Source: Pseudoscleropodium purum (taxonomy: Eukaryota > Streptophyta > Bryopsida > Hypnales > Brachytheciaceae). Taken from it: a DNA stretch of 64,000 nt. Position numbers and translations under genes: made by a program. Location of the stretch: NCBI GenBank assembly GCA_963969395.1, contig OZ017803.1, positions 1,736,001-1,800,000 of the forward strand, given 5' to 3'. The notes below the pieces were generated by a model, which was not told where the DNA came from, made no database searches, and saw only the letters and a program-made list of their open reading frames with translations. Positions 1-13,744 of the stretch are shown one piece after another (position 1 is the first letter of the stretch; every line of letters starts with the position of its first letter).

Positions 1-2666
1 ACTCCTTGGGTGTATAGTGTATGAAAATTTCAGTGAAAAAAATAAAAAAAACTCCATTCATAGTGAGCTGCCCAAAATTACAATGTTGCCAAAAAAAAAT
101 GCAGTTTGGGCATTCAGGAGTTAAAAACAAATGGTTTAAGTTTCAGACAATGAAAGAATGAGAATATACATAAACAAGAACGTTTCATCCATCCAAACTA
201 TTGTAAGCTCCGCGGCGTCACCAACTAACTGAACCGACCAGTCGGTTGCTGCTCACGCTACCAACAAGTCTGCAGCTCTGCAAACAGGCATTTCGCCAAT
301 GTCTGCACAAGATCGCTCGTCCTCAGTTCTGCAACTGTGTCGATACTCGGAAGCAGCGAAGAAGAAGCTCCTCGAGCTCATCCTGCGCGTCGGGCTGCCG
401 GTTACTCTCGACGGTTTAATTTTGTGGTTGCATAGTTGTTGGAGAGCGGGGAAGTTTAATAGCAGTTGCATTCGTGGCAAATGAGGTTGTACCTCTCGAT
501 TCAGCGTTGTGAGTGTTGGCAAGGACGTACCACTGTTGCCAGGCTGCGAGTATTCAATTTCCTCTGTTTTAAAAAAAAATTAGGATTTGTGTTCTAGGTA
601 GGCAGGGAACCGCTCGTGCATTCAATCATATTCAGGAATGGAACTCGTTAATTGCAAGACGCGGACGGCAATTACAGCGAGTATGGTGACGAGAAGAGTG
701 TATTGGATAATTGCAGATTTGTTGTACCCGACTGCAATAGTTAGTGATGACTTTGAGAATTGCGAGGACACTTCGATCGCAACTTGGTAGTTGTGGTCGA
801 AATCTCTGAAATGGAGAGGATTGCGGGTGTGGCCATGGCCACACCCAAAGTCTCATGCAACAGCGATTCGGAAACATTCATGAACGGGGGGAGGACGAGG
901 CAAAGTGCACGGCATGCAATTCACTGTGGTCGCGACTGAATCGAATCCAGATTTTCTCCAATTAGCTTCTGAGATTGGCGGACACTAGAGGACTTGACTC
1001 GGAGGGCTTAACGATCGGGAACGGTCCATTTCAATCAATCAAACATATTCAGTTATTCCTCCGCCACTACACCTGAAGAATCCAATATAGATTGGCCGTG
1101 GATTGACTCCTGCATCTGTGGATTTCTAGGTGTTTTCTACGCACTCTCCATCCAGATAAGCAACAGACAAAGAGGTTGTGCTCTGTTCAATGCGATAACA
1201 AATTTTATTCACAGAGTAGACAGTTTCTTTACAACGCAATGATAGATCAATGTATTCACAATACGCAACAGTGATTACCGTCCATGGCGGGTAAACGAGC
1301 TCCGTCTCTTCGAAAACAGGTGCAGCACTTGAGATGGCGTCCTCTAGCACAAATGCGGCAAATGTCACCACACTGGCTCAAAAATATCTACATGTAACTA
1401 TATTCTCCACCACCTCTATCCCAGGGTCTTGCTGGGAGAAGGCTATTGGGGATACAGGCGGGAGATGTTTCTTGATATTTTTTCTTCATTTTCCATTGTT
1501 TGTGTTGGCACAAATGATGGCTGCTCTTTTGGGGGCAATCCATCCCTTGCAACGCATCTCTCCATTCGAATAGGACGAAACTCTCCAATACGCACAATCA
1601 CCAAACTCTCCAAGTCTGAACATTAATTGGAGACGAAAGCGGTATCAGTTGAAGGAGCTCAAAAGAACGGAAATTGCGTGTCGATCAAGCTAAGGGCCTG
1701 GGATGTTGACGACGATGCTCGAAATTTCGTCGACATCCCTCCGGCGTCATGCGCCGATCTCAGCCGTACACTAGGCGTGGCGGCCTAGACCACATGATGG
1801 GCGGCGGTCGAGGACGAGGATTGAACGTGTCGGTCTTGGGAGCATCTTCGGCATATGAATCCATGATTCCAGAGAACTACTTCTTGTGCAAAGCAGCAGA
1901 AGTTCAATGCTGTATCGCCTAATCGCTATGCCTACTATCCTTTCTTACGGGTTTCGCACAATCGAAGAGAGGGTGCATGCTAAGACTATTGAAAGCTAGA
2001 GTCCTGATGTCAACTCACTTGAACACCTGAACTAAAAGAACTGGAATGATAGAGTTCACTCCACTCTATCGACAGAAACAGAAGGTGAGATGGACTGCGA
2101 CTACCTATTTTTAGGATTGAAGATGCTTACAGGAGTAGAATCACCTTCGTAATTGGTATCAAAATCCATGTTTCCAGCCAAAAAAATGAAAATCAAGTGC
2201 CCCGAAAGCAGAAAACCAACCGTGTTCACCAAGTTGATATACTTAATAACCTTGAGCACTATGGTATTCTCAGATCACAAGGACTCCAAGAGAGTAGCCT
2301 GCAAATTGAACAAGATGCGAACTTCACTGCTGAAATTCTTGATATCTACTCGATCCTTACAACGGAATTAATTCTCAAGAGCAACGTAAGCGAGGCAATG
2401 CTTGAATGTTGGAAAGATGATGAACTGGTGGAATGCCACCATGCCCCTGCCTTTATATAGCTACCTCGAGAGACTCACATGTCTTCCGTCGGAGCTAGCC
2501 AGCATTGGCAACTCAGACAGATGACTAGACCTCATTTCCCGTCGCCCGTGTGGCAGACACATACCACAGACACGGAAATTATAAAAAAACCACCGCTAGG
2601 GGTCACTGCAATTTTCTAATTACGTTTGTCTGCCGTCACATAAGCGCAATTTGCGATAGAGTTCGG

Positions 2667-2766
2667 GACAAATCCTGAGCTGCCTCGTGGTTTCCACAAA
2701 GAACCTGATTGAGAGCCTGGGCGAGAGGCAAATCCGGAGCTGCCACGTGGTTTCCACAAGGAATCT
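2667..2766. repeat. 60-bp tandem duplication with CACGTG
   Basis: Two adjacent copies exactly 60 bp apart share the core AAATCCKGAGCTGCC followed by GTGGTTTCCACAA. The second copy carries a CACGTG G-box and the first has CTCGTG at the same place. Its origin is unknown. It could be a duplicated promoter segment or a chance tandem duplication. Confidence 0.6.
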
Positions 2767-3190
2767 CCTGTTCATATGCTTTCATGGTCGACAGCTTTGT
2801 GCATAATTAATGTCAATGGGTTATGTTTCTTCAATGCCTGAATGCCAGTCAAGTTCGCCTAAGAGGAGTCACTCGGCCATTCCCACTACGAACTACATTG
2901 GGCTTGCCATGGAGTTACTACTCCCCTTGAAGCACCGCCCTTTCACCGGATTATTTTTCTGTCTAGACAAACAATTTGACAATTTGGTAACGTAATTCAG
3001 ACGGTCGACCTGGGGGCTTCGACACTTCCCCAGCCCCTACCGGCGGTGCCCACAACAGAAATTTTAGTCGGTGACTTCATGAGACAGACCTTCAAAGCCA
3101 CCCTTATCTTGTCCCCCTCTTATGACCACCAAATCTCAATGTACACTCATCGATCTCAAGTTTGCCTGAAAAAGTAGCGAACGACGCTGT

Positions 3191-3423
3191 CGACGCTGCA
3201 GACAGATGCGTTTTTGAGCAGAGTCCCTTAGAATTCGAGGAAGTCGTGAACATGACTAATTTATGCTTAAATTACTTACAGAATTCTTCCATTCTTCCAT
3301 TGAAGTTTCGACGCTGCAGACGGATGCTTTTTGAGCTGCGTGTCTTAGAATTCGCGGATCTCGTGAGTATGACTAATGTATGCTAAAATGAATTACTGAA
3401 TTCTTACATACTTCGATTGAAAG
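3191..3423. repeat. 118-bp tandem duplication
   Basis: Unit 1 (3191-3308) and unit 2 (3309-3423) both start CGACGCTGCAGACRGATGC and go on through TTAGAATTCG, ATGACTAAT and GAATTCTT. The units differ by scattered substitutions, so the duplication is not recent. No protein reading is kept across the two units. Confidence 0.75.
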
Positions 3424-5065
3424 TTGATTCAGTGCGTCTTACTTAGTTAGGACACCATGTGAACATGCTACGAATCTTCCAATTGCTAATTATGTGTGCA
3501 CCCAAAATCTACTCTAAGTTCTCATATGTGGACAAAGCAAGCACATTTTTAGCAGGAATCAATGTTAATGAGTTAAGATACGTCAATGGGTTAAGGTTAA
3601 AAATTCCATGTGGCGTGGATGAGAGTGTTATTCAATCCTATTTTGTCACCTGGATGTCCGAAACCTTCAACCACGATGAGTTTGTGGGGATGTGAATTCC
3701 CCCTTAACGGAAATTCGCAGTAACCTAATCTGGCTGGGAAGTTCCGTTAGTGCACGTTATAGTTTAAAATCTTCGTAAACGCCGAACGCGTCTTTCCTGC
3801 TTCCACATTAATCTGATGACTGATGAAAGAAAGATGAGATGTTGCTTCGAAAAGGCGCAGTCCCCGCAACGCTATTTGCAGTGGGCCGGAACTTTCAGCT
3901 TTAGATTGTAGTGCTCGAAGCCTCGAACCACTTCAAATATTACGAGGCCACTGAAAAAAATCACGAAGCCGCTACTAACAGTCATGATTAGTGCAATTGC
4001 AACTTCGCGGATAGGAGACGCATTTCGAGGCCTCTGACTAATTAGAGCCTGATTGGGAACCTGATTGAGAGGCAGATTTCAATACAGCCAGCACGTACAG
4101 GCTGCCGCCTGCCATTTCCCGTGAAGAGTTCATTGACACATACCCCAACAAAGCAAGCGACTCCGGCGGAGAAAGCGAGGAGCGGCAGGCCAATTCGGGA
4201 TCTCCACGTGGCACGTCGGAAAGCGCGGCAGTCTTCGTTTGGGTAACGACGAAAGCGAGACCTCTTGCCATTGGGCGGGTAAGGCACGCGCTCACTTTAT
4301 ACGTGGCGCTTGCACAGAGCTTGAAGGCGTGTGCCTTATTTAGTTAGGCAATAGGACTTCTGCGATGAATATCCATAAGCGTTGATATTTTTGGGCTTTT
4401 CGGCGGAACGACGGCGAGACCTCTGTCCCCGACTCCCCGTCCGTCGAAATTAATTTGAATTATTTATTGTTGGTCAATTGGACTCATATTTTGTTTTGTC
4501 ATCGCAGGATGGAGCCATCGCCCCCACAAGAATCCCAGACTGCTGGCCTCATATAGAATCAGTGCCTCTCAAAATCTTTCGTACACTTGCAGAAATTTCC
4601 ATAGCCAATTGAGGAATTAGAGATTTCTAACAAAATTTAGACATATTGTGGTACTACTGAGTTTTAAGAAAGTTTTAAAAACATAAAAAATAATCAAATT
4701 TATGAGTGAAAGAAACTTTTAATGCAAGTAAGAGAATTTTAAGATTCTATAGTTGGGGTAAAAGCGTTGCTGTGGCAGTTTGGACAGTTGTATATTCTCG
4801 CAGACATTTCCTTTCCATTTCTTTGTATTCTGCCGCGTATATTTTAAAATTGCATATGAGTAAATGTGTGGTTCCATAGCAACAACGTGATTTTCGAATG
4901 TTGCTCAGATTGCACTCCACCTTCAAATTTATTACATTTACCGTGTCCCGTGTCTGTGATCCCTGTCTGCGAGGTAAGCTGGTGCTTGGAAACGATGGGG
5001 CCCTATAACACTCCGCGTTGCCTGCTTGTGGCCGGTGATGTCTGTCAACAGCCGCTCTCAAAGCT

Positions 5066-5072
5066 TATATAA
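5066..5072 (+). promoter_or_regulatory. TATA-box candidate
   Basis: TATATAA stands 307 bp upstream of an ATG in good context at 5379 and about 860 bp before an AATAAA at 5929. This arrangement suggests a short transcription unit with a long leader. It is an inference from motif spacing only. Confidence 0.4.
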
Positions 5073-5378
5073 TGCCAGTGACCCATTCCCAACAAGTTAC
5101 ATTGACAACTTCTGGCATTAGATCCGAGTGAATTCATTCAAGCATTCAAGAGTTCTGGTGGAAATTCCACACTGGCCCTCTGAAATTGTATTGAGAGGTT
5201 TGTATTGTCTTAAGAGGTTTGTATTATCTTGAGATCGAGAAGTTCGTTGGTAGAGTGAGTAATATCAAGCCGGTGAGGATTCCGAAGCCAGGATATTTTC
5301 ATTTAGCAGATCAGAGGATAGCCTTGCTTGTTCTCCTGCTCGTGGAGGACTGAGGTCGTTCGCAGAGTCTCAAGCAAC

Positions 5379-5480
5379 ATGGCTGCCGAAGATGCCTCTC
5401 CCGTCAACGTTTACAACCCACCGCCGCCTCCGACATGGATTTACGAACGAAGTGATCGCCCCGTGGCTACGGAGCGCTGA
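5379..5480 (+). CDS. Short proline-rich ORF in a candidate transcription unit
   Basis: The product is unrecognised. The frame starts in good plant context (caacATGGCT) and encodes 33 residues including a PPPPP run followed by TWIYER. Two TGA codons one codon apart (5478 and 5484) close it, but the same frame then stays open for about 20 more codons (residues like DVTVYANAYASS), ending with TGA near 5562. A TATA box lies upstream at 5066 and an AATAAA downstream at 5929. It may be a small peptide gene, a noncoding transcript, or a short gene broken by two stops. No family could be assigned. Confidence 0.3.
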   Translation: MAAEDASPVNVYNPPPPPTWIYERSDRPVATER

Positions 5481-5928
5481 GCGTGATGCCAAAGAGATGT
5501 CACGGTGTACGCCAACGCATATGCGAGCTCGTACTCTGGCATCCTCATCGACATCCCATGAGCTTGATCGGCACGCACACTCCGGTCTTTCGAGCTCGTC
5601 AAGCTGACGCTTCGTGAATCTGGGATTGGAATTCTACCAACTATGTTACCAAATTTGTGACCTTATGATCTGTGTGCACCAGAGATTACTCATGATTCCC
5701 CTACGATGGCGATGTTGGACGTGACAAGAAGAGAGCACCTGCAGAGCAATCTTTCAAGCATCGTGAAATCGAGAGAGTAAGGAAAGGGACAACAATCAGA
5801 CAACCGAAGAAATTGACAAGCGATGAAGGAGCAGTTGCCTGCCCCCTGTCTCTCTATCTTTTGCAATGAGCGTCACATTCATTTATTTTGTATAGATTGA
5901 TCATTGAGCTGTACATACATTGTCAATT

Positions 5929-5934
5929 AATAAA
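5929..5934 (+). terminator. Polyadenylation-signal candidate (AATAAA)
   Basis: AATAAA follows a TGTA-containing stretch (5909-5925), the usual order of plant far-upstream and near-upstream polyadenylation elements. It lies downstream of the 5379 ORF on the same strand. Chance occurrence in AT-rich DNA is possible. Confidence 0.35.
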
Positions 5935-6437
5935 GTGAATTGCTGTATCGGATTGAGAATAGTAGAGCCTCTTGGTGAGTCCGTCTGCTGCTTGGCTTGT
6001 AACAAAGAGTAGGCCCAGCCGCCACCATTGCATTCAGTTGAAAGAAAAAACGACTTAACCACGCACTCAATCCATGATAAGCTCCACTTTCAACTTTTCA
6101 GAAATGGAGGAACTTTGAGACGAATGAGTGAGTTTCATCATCTGACATTGATTGATCATAACATGAAATTGTATGCAATATTTGCATCGAACATTTGCGA
6201 TTGGCAAATTGTCTAGAACAGTTCAGTATTCACAATACACAGAAGCTTTGCGGAGACATGCAACCTTTGGTCCAACTACGAGTGTGTACGCCAAATTGAC
6301 CGCGTGAAACTTTTCTTGTGTGACCATGGCCATTATCTTCTACGCCCTTCTTTCCAGTGTACTCCCCGAAATTTTGATCTACTACTTTGTAATGATTTGA
6401 GAAAAGAAGAATTCACAAACGATTCGCTTCCCCTGTC

Positions 6438-7140
6438 TTGCAACCTAGGTCGAAAAAACTAATTCTAGTGGAACTCAATTACCTCAAATTCATGAAGCTT
6501 GCGCAACACTCCAAATCGAAAGGAGTTCGCTGTCACATTCTTCAGTTCTCGCCCCCTCAACCATCGCCTCCTCCTTCATACACGTTGCATAGTGGCACCA
6601 ACTCCGCGGCCCTACGTGCTGACACCTGCTAACAATGCTCCATCGTGGAAACGGGCCTGCCACGGTTGCAGCATACCTTACTTCCGAGTGACTCACGACG
6701 AGAAGGGTAGCGCGTCAGCATTGCGATCATATCCAGAGAAGCTCGGCCGACGCGAAGCACGACGAGTAACCGACACGCGTGACCGCAAGCTAACAGCACA
6801 GCTCGAGGCCTGTAGTTCTTTCTCTGATACTTCCTCCCTAGAATCGCATCACCAGCCACGATCTCGTGCAGACATTGCGGGAAGTCTGTACAGACAGAGG
6901 AGGAAACTTGCGAGGCAAGGTCGCCAGCTTCTTCAGTAAGGCGAGCCGAAGAAGGTGCGCACCGAACCCTAAACTTTCCTTCAAGACTATCGCGAAGACG
7001 ACGGACAGTCGGCGAACTGGAGACTTCATCCACTGGAAGAGCATTCATCCAAAATTTGACTATTTAGGGGTCCGGGCCCGACCGGGCCCGGTTCACCATG
7101 TCAGCAGATTCCTGCTGTTAAATTGTCCCCGCTGTTAGCA
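6438..7140. other. Relatively GC-rich segment with overlapping unassigned open frames
   Basis: Long open frames occur on both strands: 146 codons on plus (6499-6939) and 139 codons on minus (6629-7048). Neither has a recognisable domain, and both are rich in Arg and Ser, as expected of non-coding GC-rich DNA. The segment ends sharply at the AT-rich block after about 7.15 kb. It may hold an exon of a lineage-specific gene, but no splice structure could be defended. Confidence 0.25.
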
Positions 7141-8381
7141 TCTTATTGGCCATTCATCTCGAACTTTTTCCTGTAAACGTAAAAGCAGGTCCAAAACTTA
7201 ATGTGTGGCTTTTCCATGATGTAGAATATTTCACATTTTTTTTCTTTTTTAACCCGGAGTTTAAGGTAGGAGGCTCTTGAATGGTGCACTTAAGGAAAGG
7301 CACGCTTCTGTAGACAAATTTGTGGAATCAAAAGTGTTGAGAATTTGTTGGCAAAGGAAGCAGTAGAAAAGCATTGCATTGTCAGTTTTTTTGAAATTCA
7401 GAGTGGAATTGAAATAAATATGGATTTTTTAAATTACATGGTTGTAGGTCACTATTCTTGCTCTTTAGGGTAAGCAATAATGAATCCAAACATGCCTTTG
7501 AATACAACAATATAACCCAAGAAGAATTAGAAATAGTGCTTTGAATGGTTTCATTTTTGACAAAAAAAAGTATGCACTTAACAAACAAAAAGTGAAGCAT
7601 TTAATGTAGTCTTCATTGCAATTAAGTGATTAAGATAATGAGTATACTTAATGAAGTTCTCTAGTTTTTTACACTATGTCAAATGAGAACTACAATATTA
7701 GCAAATAATGCTCATCATAATATCAATTTTGAACCTATAATTGTCTTCAAGTGAAACACATGCACTATCATTTTTGAAGAAAAAAAAAAGAACCGTCCAT
7801 TTCCAAAACGTTGTACACGGTTTAAGGCCCTTTTATAGGGTCCATTCAAAAATGACCATGGAAAATTGAGCCTTCTTTTTTATTCCTAGATATTTCACAT
7901 CATTTCATTTCTGATTAAAATGATGTAAAATCTTTTATAGTTTATTGGCAACTATGAGCACACACACCTACAAGAACACAAGGGCACATGGCATTAAGTA
8001 GGAGAATGGTGAATAGACATCAAGAGCAAGAGTGGTTAGTCACAATTCAAAAGGTTTGCAAAAATTTTGGATTGACAAAGATGTCTCCTATTTGAATCCC
8101 AAAATATTTGTTTGCCAATTGAGTGTGCCTCCTAATATTCTTCATAAGCTGAGTGTTGCACCAAAATAATGTCTTGCACATTCTTTTGTACATCCAATCT
8201 TAACCCCTAAAGTCATTTTGTCTTCTTGGAGGGCATCATGGATTTTAGATGGGTTCCAATGGTCTCAATTTTCATTTTCATTTTTTGAAACTTATTTTGA
8301 AGATACGAAACATGTAAGCTTTATAGTAATATAATATTTTTTAGTTGGTGCCTAAAGCAAAAATTATGCCATCTTACTTAA

Positions 8382-9287
8382 CCCCTAAAGGACTAGGGTC
8401 ATTTTCTACGGAAAAGTTGTGAAAATTGCCTTTTTTGCTGTGTTCATGAGGGAAACCAAAAGAATTATTTTTTTAGAATCTTATTGTAGTATCTTGTACC
8501 TTACTTGTCTAAGATGAAGTGGTAAAAATTTCATAAAGTTTGACCGTACGGATTGAGATATATGAGCTTACAAAGTTGGAAATGTTTTTTTTTCTAACGC
8601 TGCCCTACAATTTCAGCTGACTTTGACCAATTCTAAAGGGAAAAATTTACTCTACACAAATTTGAGGTTTTATTTCTCCATGTAGCAGACCATGTTGGAT
8701 ATGTGTGGAAGAAATTTCAAATCCATTGGAGGGGTTTAGCATACTCAAACAATTCTTGCAATGCAATGAGGTCTTCAAATTTTGAAATGCATTATGCAAA
8801 ATTGCAAGCCTGATATAAATTTCAGATATTTTTTTATAGAAATCCAAACAATGAAAACGTGTACATATCATTCTTCTAGAGAATGCATTTAAATTTATTT
8901 ATTTTTTAAATTGCGACCTCCAATGAAAAACCCAGGGCCAAAACAAATTTTCACTTTGGTCTGCTGAAAATGCAAGGTCCAACCTGCAGCCCCTTGCATG
9001 CCCAACCCCATATCCCATCTCATGCCCCGATCACTGCCCTCCACTTAGTCAGCGCACTCCCACTACATAGAGACCCTGCCCGCACTACCCCTCCTCCCCC
9101 CATTTCAACCAAAACCTGCATAACTTCTAATTGGAATCTTGGAATCACAAAAAAATTTGACCAACACATAGTTTTCTTCATTCCTCACCTTTAATAAAAG
9201 TTTCAGAAAATCTCATGAAATTGTCCGCCCGCAAGTACATGCCCGAAATGCCATTTGTCCCTCGAGGGGACAATGGTCCTTTAGGGG
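8382..9287. mobile_element. TTAA-flanked element, CCCCTAAAGGAC ends (copy 1)
   Basis: A 906-bp segment lies between two TTAA tetranucleotides (8378-8381 and 9288-9291). Its ends are inverted copies of CCCCTAAAGGACY, visible on the plus strand as CCCCTAAAGGAC at the left and GTCCTTTAGGGG at the right. There is no transposase reading frame, so it is non-autonomous. A TTAA target duplication with C-rich ends is the signature of the piggyBac superfamily, but no sequence link to a piggyBac protein is visible here. Related copies lie at 27252, 32677 and 47657. Confidence 0.75.
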
Positions 9288-12259
9288 TTAAGCCAAAACA
9301 GAAGTGGCACACAACACCAAAAGAAATCACAGAAAGTCAAAATAAAGCTTTCAAATATTTTTTTCAAATACTATATTTTTATCTATATGTGAATTTTTGC
9401 ATCATTCTATTTGAAATAATGTTCAGAAAGTCATGGACAATCTAAGCAATTTTTAGAAAAAATTACTTATGGAAATCATTTTTTAATGCAATTTTTTTCA
9501 ATTTAAAAAAGATTATTTGACATGGTCAAATTTGCTTGCTTGAACAATCTTGCTATTAGAATCATTTTGTTTCAATTCCATCTTAGAGCTATTAACAATT
9601 TATTTTTTTATTCAATCTTGAACCTACTTCTATCTATTTAAAGAATGAAAATCAAGTCTTTTTTTTTAAATTTCTTTTTAGACTTTCATCTCAATTCTTC
9701 TATATTTTTATTTTTTTAATTTCCATAAATGGCTATCAAAGTCATTTGAAATTGTAGGTCAACATTCAAATTTTTTTTCCAACTTTGAATGCTAATATCT
9801 TCCAATTTATACTATCAACTTCATGAAAATTTTACCACATGATTTGAAACAATTACAATATAAGATCCTATCGTTAGATTCTAAAATTTATCTTTCCTAT
9901 TTTCTTATGTGAATACAATAGAAGTGGCAATTTTGAGTGTTTTTTGATAGAAAAATGGCCTTTAAATTACATGGGTTCAAATAACTAAATCAAATTGAGT
10001 TTTTCATTATAAAAACAGTAGAAATCACTAAAAAATTTTGAGTGGCTTGCTCTTTTGACTATTTATTACCTTTTACACTAGATCAGCCATTCTATTTCCA
10101 TTTTGAAGAGTCAAATTGCTAGACAATTCATGTGAATGTAAAAAAGAGTTACTGTAGATTTGAAAGGGTGGCAATCTGGCTTAGTGTCTTTTTAGATGAG
10201 ACAAGTTGTTATGCAACTCTTGAGACTATATAGCTAGGTCCATTGGCCTTTTGTTTTGAATTCATATCAAAATTTATCTGTCACATATGGGTCATTGACA
10301 ATTAGCATTAATATATTCCTTCCATACATTCTTCTTTGTATATATTTGTAATTGTGTTCTTGTCTATTTAAAATTTGCCTTATGTGAGATGGCGAAATTG
10401 TTGTTAGCACATTGTACATCTGTAGATTCTTGTTTGAATTTAAAATTGTTCATTAATTGTGTTTACGCCACTAAATTGAGAGAGATTTAGGAGTGTCTCT
10501 TAAGATTAGCTAGTTGCAAAGTATTAGTGGTGAATTGATGTAGCAAATCAATCTACTAAACTACAATTGGTGATGTTTGAGAAGGATTGTGGGAGTAGCA
10601 GCTAGTTTGATGGATGAGTTGGATGGCATGGAAGTTGAATTGCATGAAGCAAGATTAACCACTTTACTTGATTGAAATTATTTTTATATTGCTAATCAAC
10701 TAATATGTGTAGTATGTGCATGACCAATTAGCCTTGTGGTTTGTCTGCAACAAATTGAAAGTTTTATTTGTTATTTTAAATTATCAAATTGTTGTCAATA
10801 CTTCATTTTAAGTAGCGAACATTTGGCTAGGATTAGGTATACTGGATATACTTTCCATTTTGTTGAGAAAAGTGTTTAGCCAAGTTTGTAACAAATTGAC
10901 AATGTGCAATTGGTAAGCTTGTCGAATAGCCACATAGCACTATTTAATTAGTGGCAGGTTTAGATTCAATAAAGAGATTTGAATTAAATTAGTTGAATTC
11001 TATATGTTAAAATTATTCATTTGGTCAAATATTGAGCTTAATGACAAATTGGCAAACAAATACAATATCAACCCTATTCTACTTTAAAAGTGACCCTAGA
11101 CACCTAAACAATAGACAAATTGACTTTTTCTCCAAAAGAACCTCTACACTAGTAACCTAGTGTTTTGTCTTGGGATAGGAAAAATCCAACTTTCACTCTT
11201 CTAAGACCAAATATAGTGGAGTTTTTTTTTAATATTCTTTTTGAAGCTTAGGATTTGGAAATATTGTATGAAATTTTTGTCCAAATAAAGAAGGTTTATT
11301 TTCTATAGAAAGACAATTTGATGAATTATATAAAAAATATTTTTAAAAATTGATTTGGTCTCAAAGTCTAGACAACTTGTTACAAAGGGGTTGGACTAAA
11401 TAATGGTTGTTTTGCTGTTAGAGGCTAATTTGCATAGTAATATGTAGGAAAAAATTGTAAAATAAAAAAATAAAGCTTCTCAAGTCAATTTCTATCCCAC
11501 TAGAATCATCAAAACATTTCTAAAATTTAATGTTTTATTGTGTTTTGAAGAAGAGAGCCTATAAAATTATTTTTAATATAAAATGGCACAAAAATTTGAT
11601 CATACTCTGATGTCACTTTTGTAAACTAAAATAGTGATTAAATAGAGTATACAATACTAGGATGTATGGACAATAGATAAATGAATTAGGTAACTCTTGG
11701 ATGCTTTGCAACATGAAAATTTGTCTTTCTCAACCTAAATAAATGGTTGTCCCCCATGAACTGCCTAATATTCACCATTAGTTGATTATTTTCCAACATT
11801 GGTAGCATGCCTAGGGCAGACAATCTTTAGAGGTGGACAATTTGTCAATTTTTGAAGCCAATGGCAAAGTGTCCGTCACTTATCTTTTAGAGTTTTTGGG
11901 AAACTAATTTGTGTTTTTTATGGCATTTTTATGATTTAAGAATTTCTTAGGTGTATCCAAAAAATATATCCTGCTAAATTAACAATTATCAACTTTCAAC
12001 TATCAACTATTAGAACTCTATGCACTTGAATGTTATAATATTGATATACGTACTAAGCCACGCAAATGTGTGCAACTTGCTTGTAGAGGACCATCTAGTG
12101 GACAAAATTGGCTTGAACTTCTTTCACCTATTTGCACAGCTAAAACAAATTTCTATTCAAGAAAATTAGGATGAAATTGAACAAATTTTAATTCAAGAAA
12201 TGAAGAATTCTACAATCAAACCTATGCTATATGATACTTTAATCTCTACCTACCTACAA

Positions 12260-12940
12260 TGACTTACAAAAGTAGTTGGCCACTCTAAAAAATCGCTCTC
12301 AAAAATTGAAAAGTTAGAATTATGAAAAGAAATTTGGACATGTTATACGAAAGAAATTCTACCCTTATATGTAATTTTACTTAAAATGGACTATATTTAA
12401 ACCTATTATTATTTGAATGAATTTTCGATGGCAAATTTTTTTTTAATGAGAAGTCAAAATGTCCCATTTCTTTTATAGGAAGAATGTAAATCTTGACTAG
12501 AATCACATATTATAAGTTTCATGAATTTTGGATTTTGATTGATTGAGATTTAATTCATTGAAATTTGACCTCAAATTTTCTATTTTTTTAAGTTTTTACT
12601 CCATAAATTGCAAAAAAATAAAATTTTGAGGTCAAATTTCAATGAATTAAATCTCAATCAATCAAAATCCAAAATTCATGAAACTTATAATATGTGATTC
12701 TAGTCAAGATTTACATTCTTCCTATTAAAAAAATGGGACATTTTGACTTCTCACAAAAAGTTTTTTTTCCCATTAAAAATTCATTCAAATAATAATAGGT
12801 CTAAATACAGTCCATTTTAAGTAAAATTACATATAAGGGTAGAATCCCTTTTGTACAACATGTTCAAATTTCTTTTCATAATTCTAATTTCTCAATTTTT
12901 GAAAGTGATTTTTAGGGTGGTCAACTACTTTTGTGAGTCA
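12260..12940. repeat. 680-bp near-perfect palindrome (long inverted repeat)
   Basis: The left arm (12260-12589) and right arm (12612-12940) are reverse complements over about 330 bp with few mismatches. The loop is about 22 bp. Identity stays high across the whole arm. The differences cluster around an A/T run near 12440 and its partner near 12760. A transcript from either strand would fold into a very long duplex. It could be a foldback transposon or a head-to-head duplication of an older repeat. No coding capacity. Confidence 0.9.
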
Positions 12941-13744
12941 CCATACAAAAAGACATTAATTGTGAAGAGATTCTACCTCATTCAAAAAGATTTAGACATT
13001 AAGCATTCATTACAAATAGTTTAAAGATAATCTACATTGTTGCACACTTGCACTTGCACCTATATAATTACTTTCAATATTTTAGAGATAAGGACTATTA
13101 ATAAAAATAAATTAATCTTTATAATAGATCCAACTTTCTTCAATATATGATTTTGTAAATGATTTTTTAGGGTTCTTAATCCCACATGTCTTGTTTGAGG
13201 TTTTTAGTAGGACAAAGGGATATAATGTATGCCTATATTGATGTCTAAGGAGTTTAGGAGCATGATTTCTTCTACATTTGAATATCCTTCATTTTTTTTA
13301 CAAATAAAATATTCAAATAAAAATTCAAATTTTTTAATAATAGAAGACACTTGTTTTCACATAGAAAAACATGACTTCATTGCAAAGCTCTTTGGATGCA
13401 CATGTTTAATCACCCAAGGCTACAACTGTATATCATAGGTGTACTCTCAAATTCCATTTGATTGGCTCCATCCATCCAAACTCGTGAAATCAAAACATGC
13501 CTCCAATTGGTGCTCCATGGTGAATTTCTTATTGTGCAAAGATATATTGGTTTGGAGTCAATTGATTGACTATACACTGAAACTTGCCTGCCACTCCAGT
13601 TTCCAATTAGTTCCCCCCCTCCTCTCTCAAAAAATTTGTGAGCCGTTGATTTTTTTGAAAAAAAATGTTTACCCTCAAAATTGACGTTGATTTCTCAAAA
13701 AATCACAAGATGTTGATCTTGTAAAATTTAATCTAAGCCATTCA

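Larger units (their letters stand above)
1..5060. other. Gene-poor region of mixed composition
   Basis: No gene could be recognised here. All open frames on both strands are under 105 codons and none has a motif I know. The base composition is clearly less AT-rich than the blocks after 7.2 kb and resembles the gene islands elsewhere in the window, so unrecognised exons cannot be excluded. One example is a run of open frame around 1626-1790 (+) rich in Asp, with no matching splice sites found. Two CACGTG G-box cores occur, near 2742 and 4204, but no start of transcription can be tied to them. Two local tandem duplications are listed separately. Confidence 0.4.

Noticed and set aside
6499..6939. 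146-codon plus-strand frame as a gene
   Set aside because: No motif, overlapping equal-length frame on minus, Arg/Ser composition of GC-rich noncoding DNA. Kept only as an unassigned segment.
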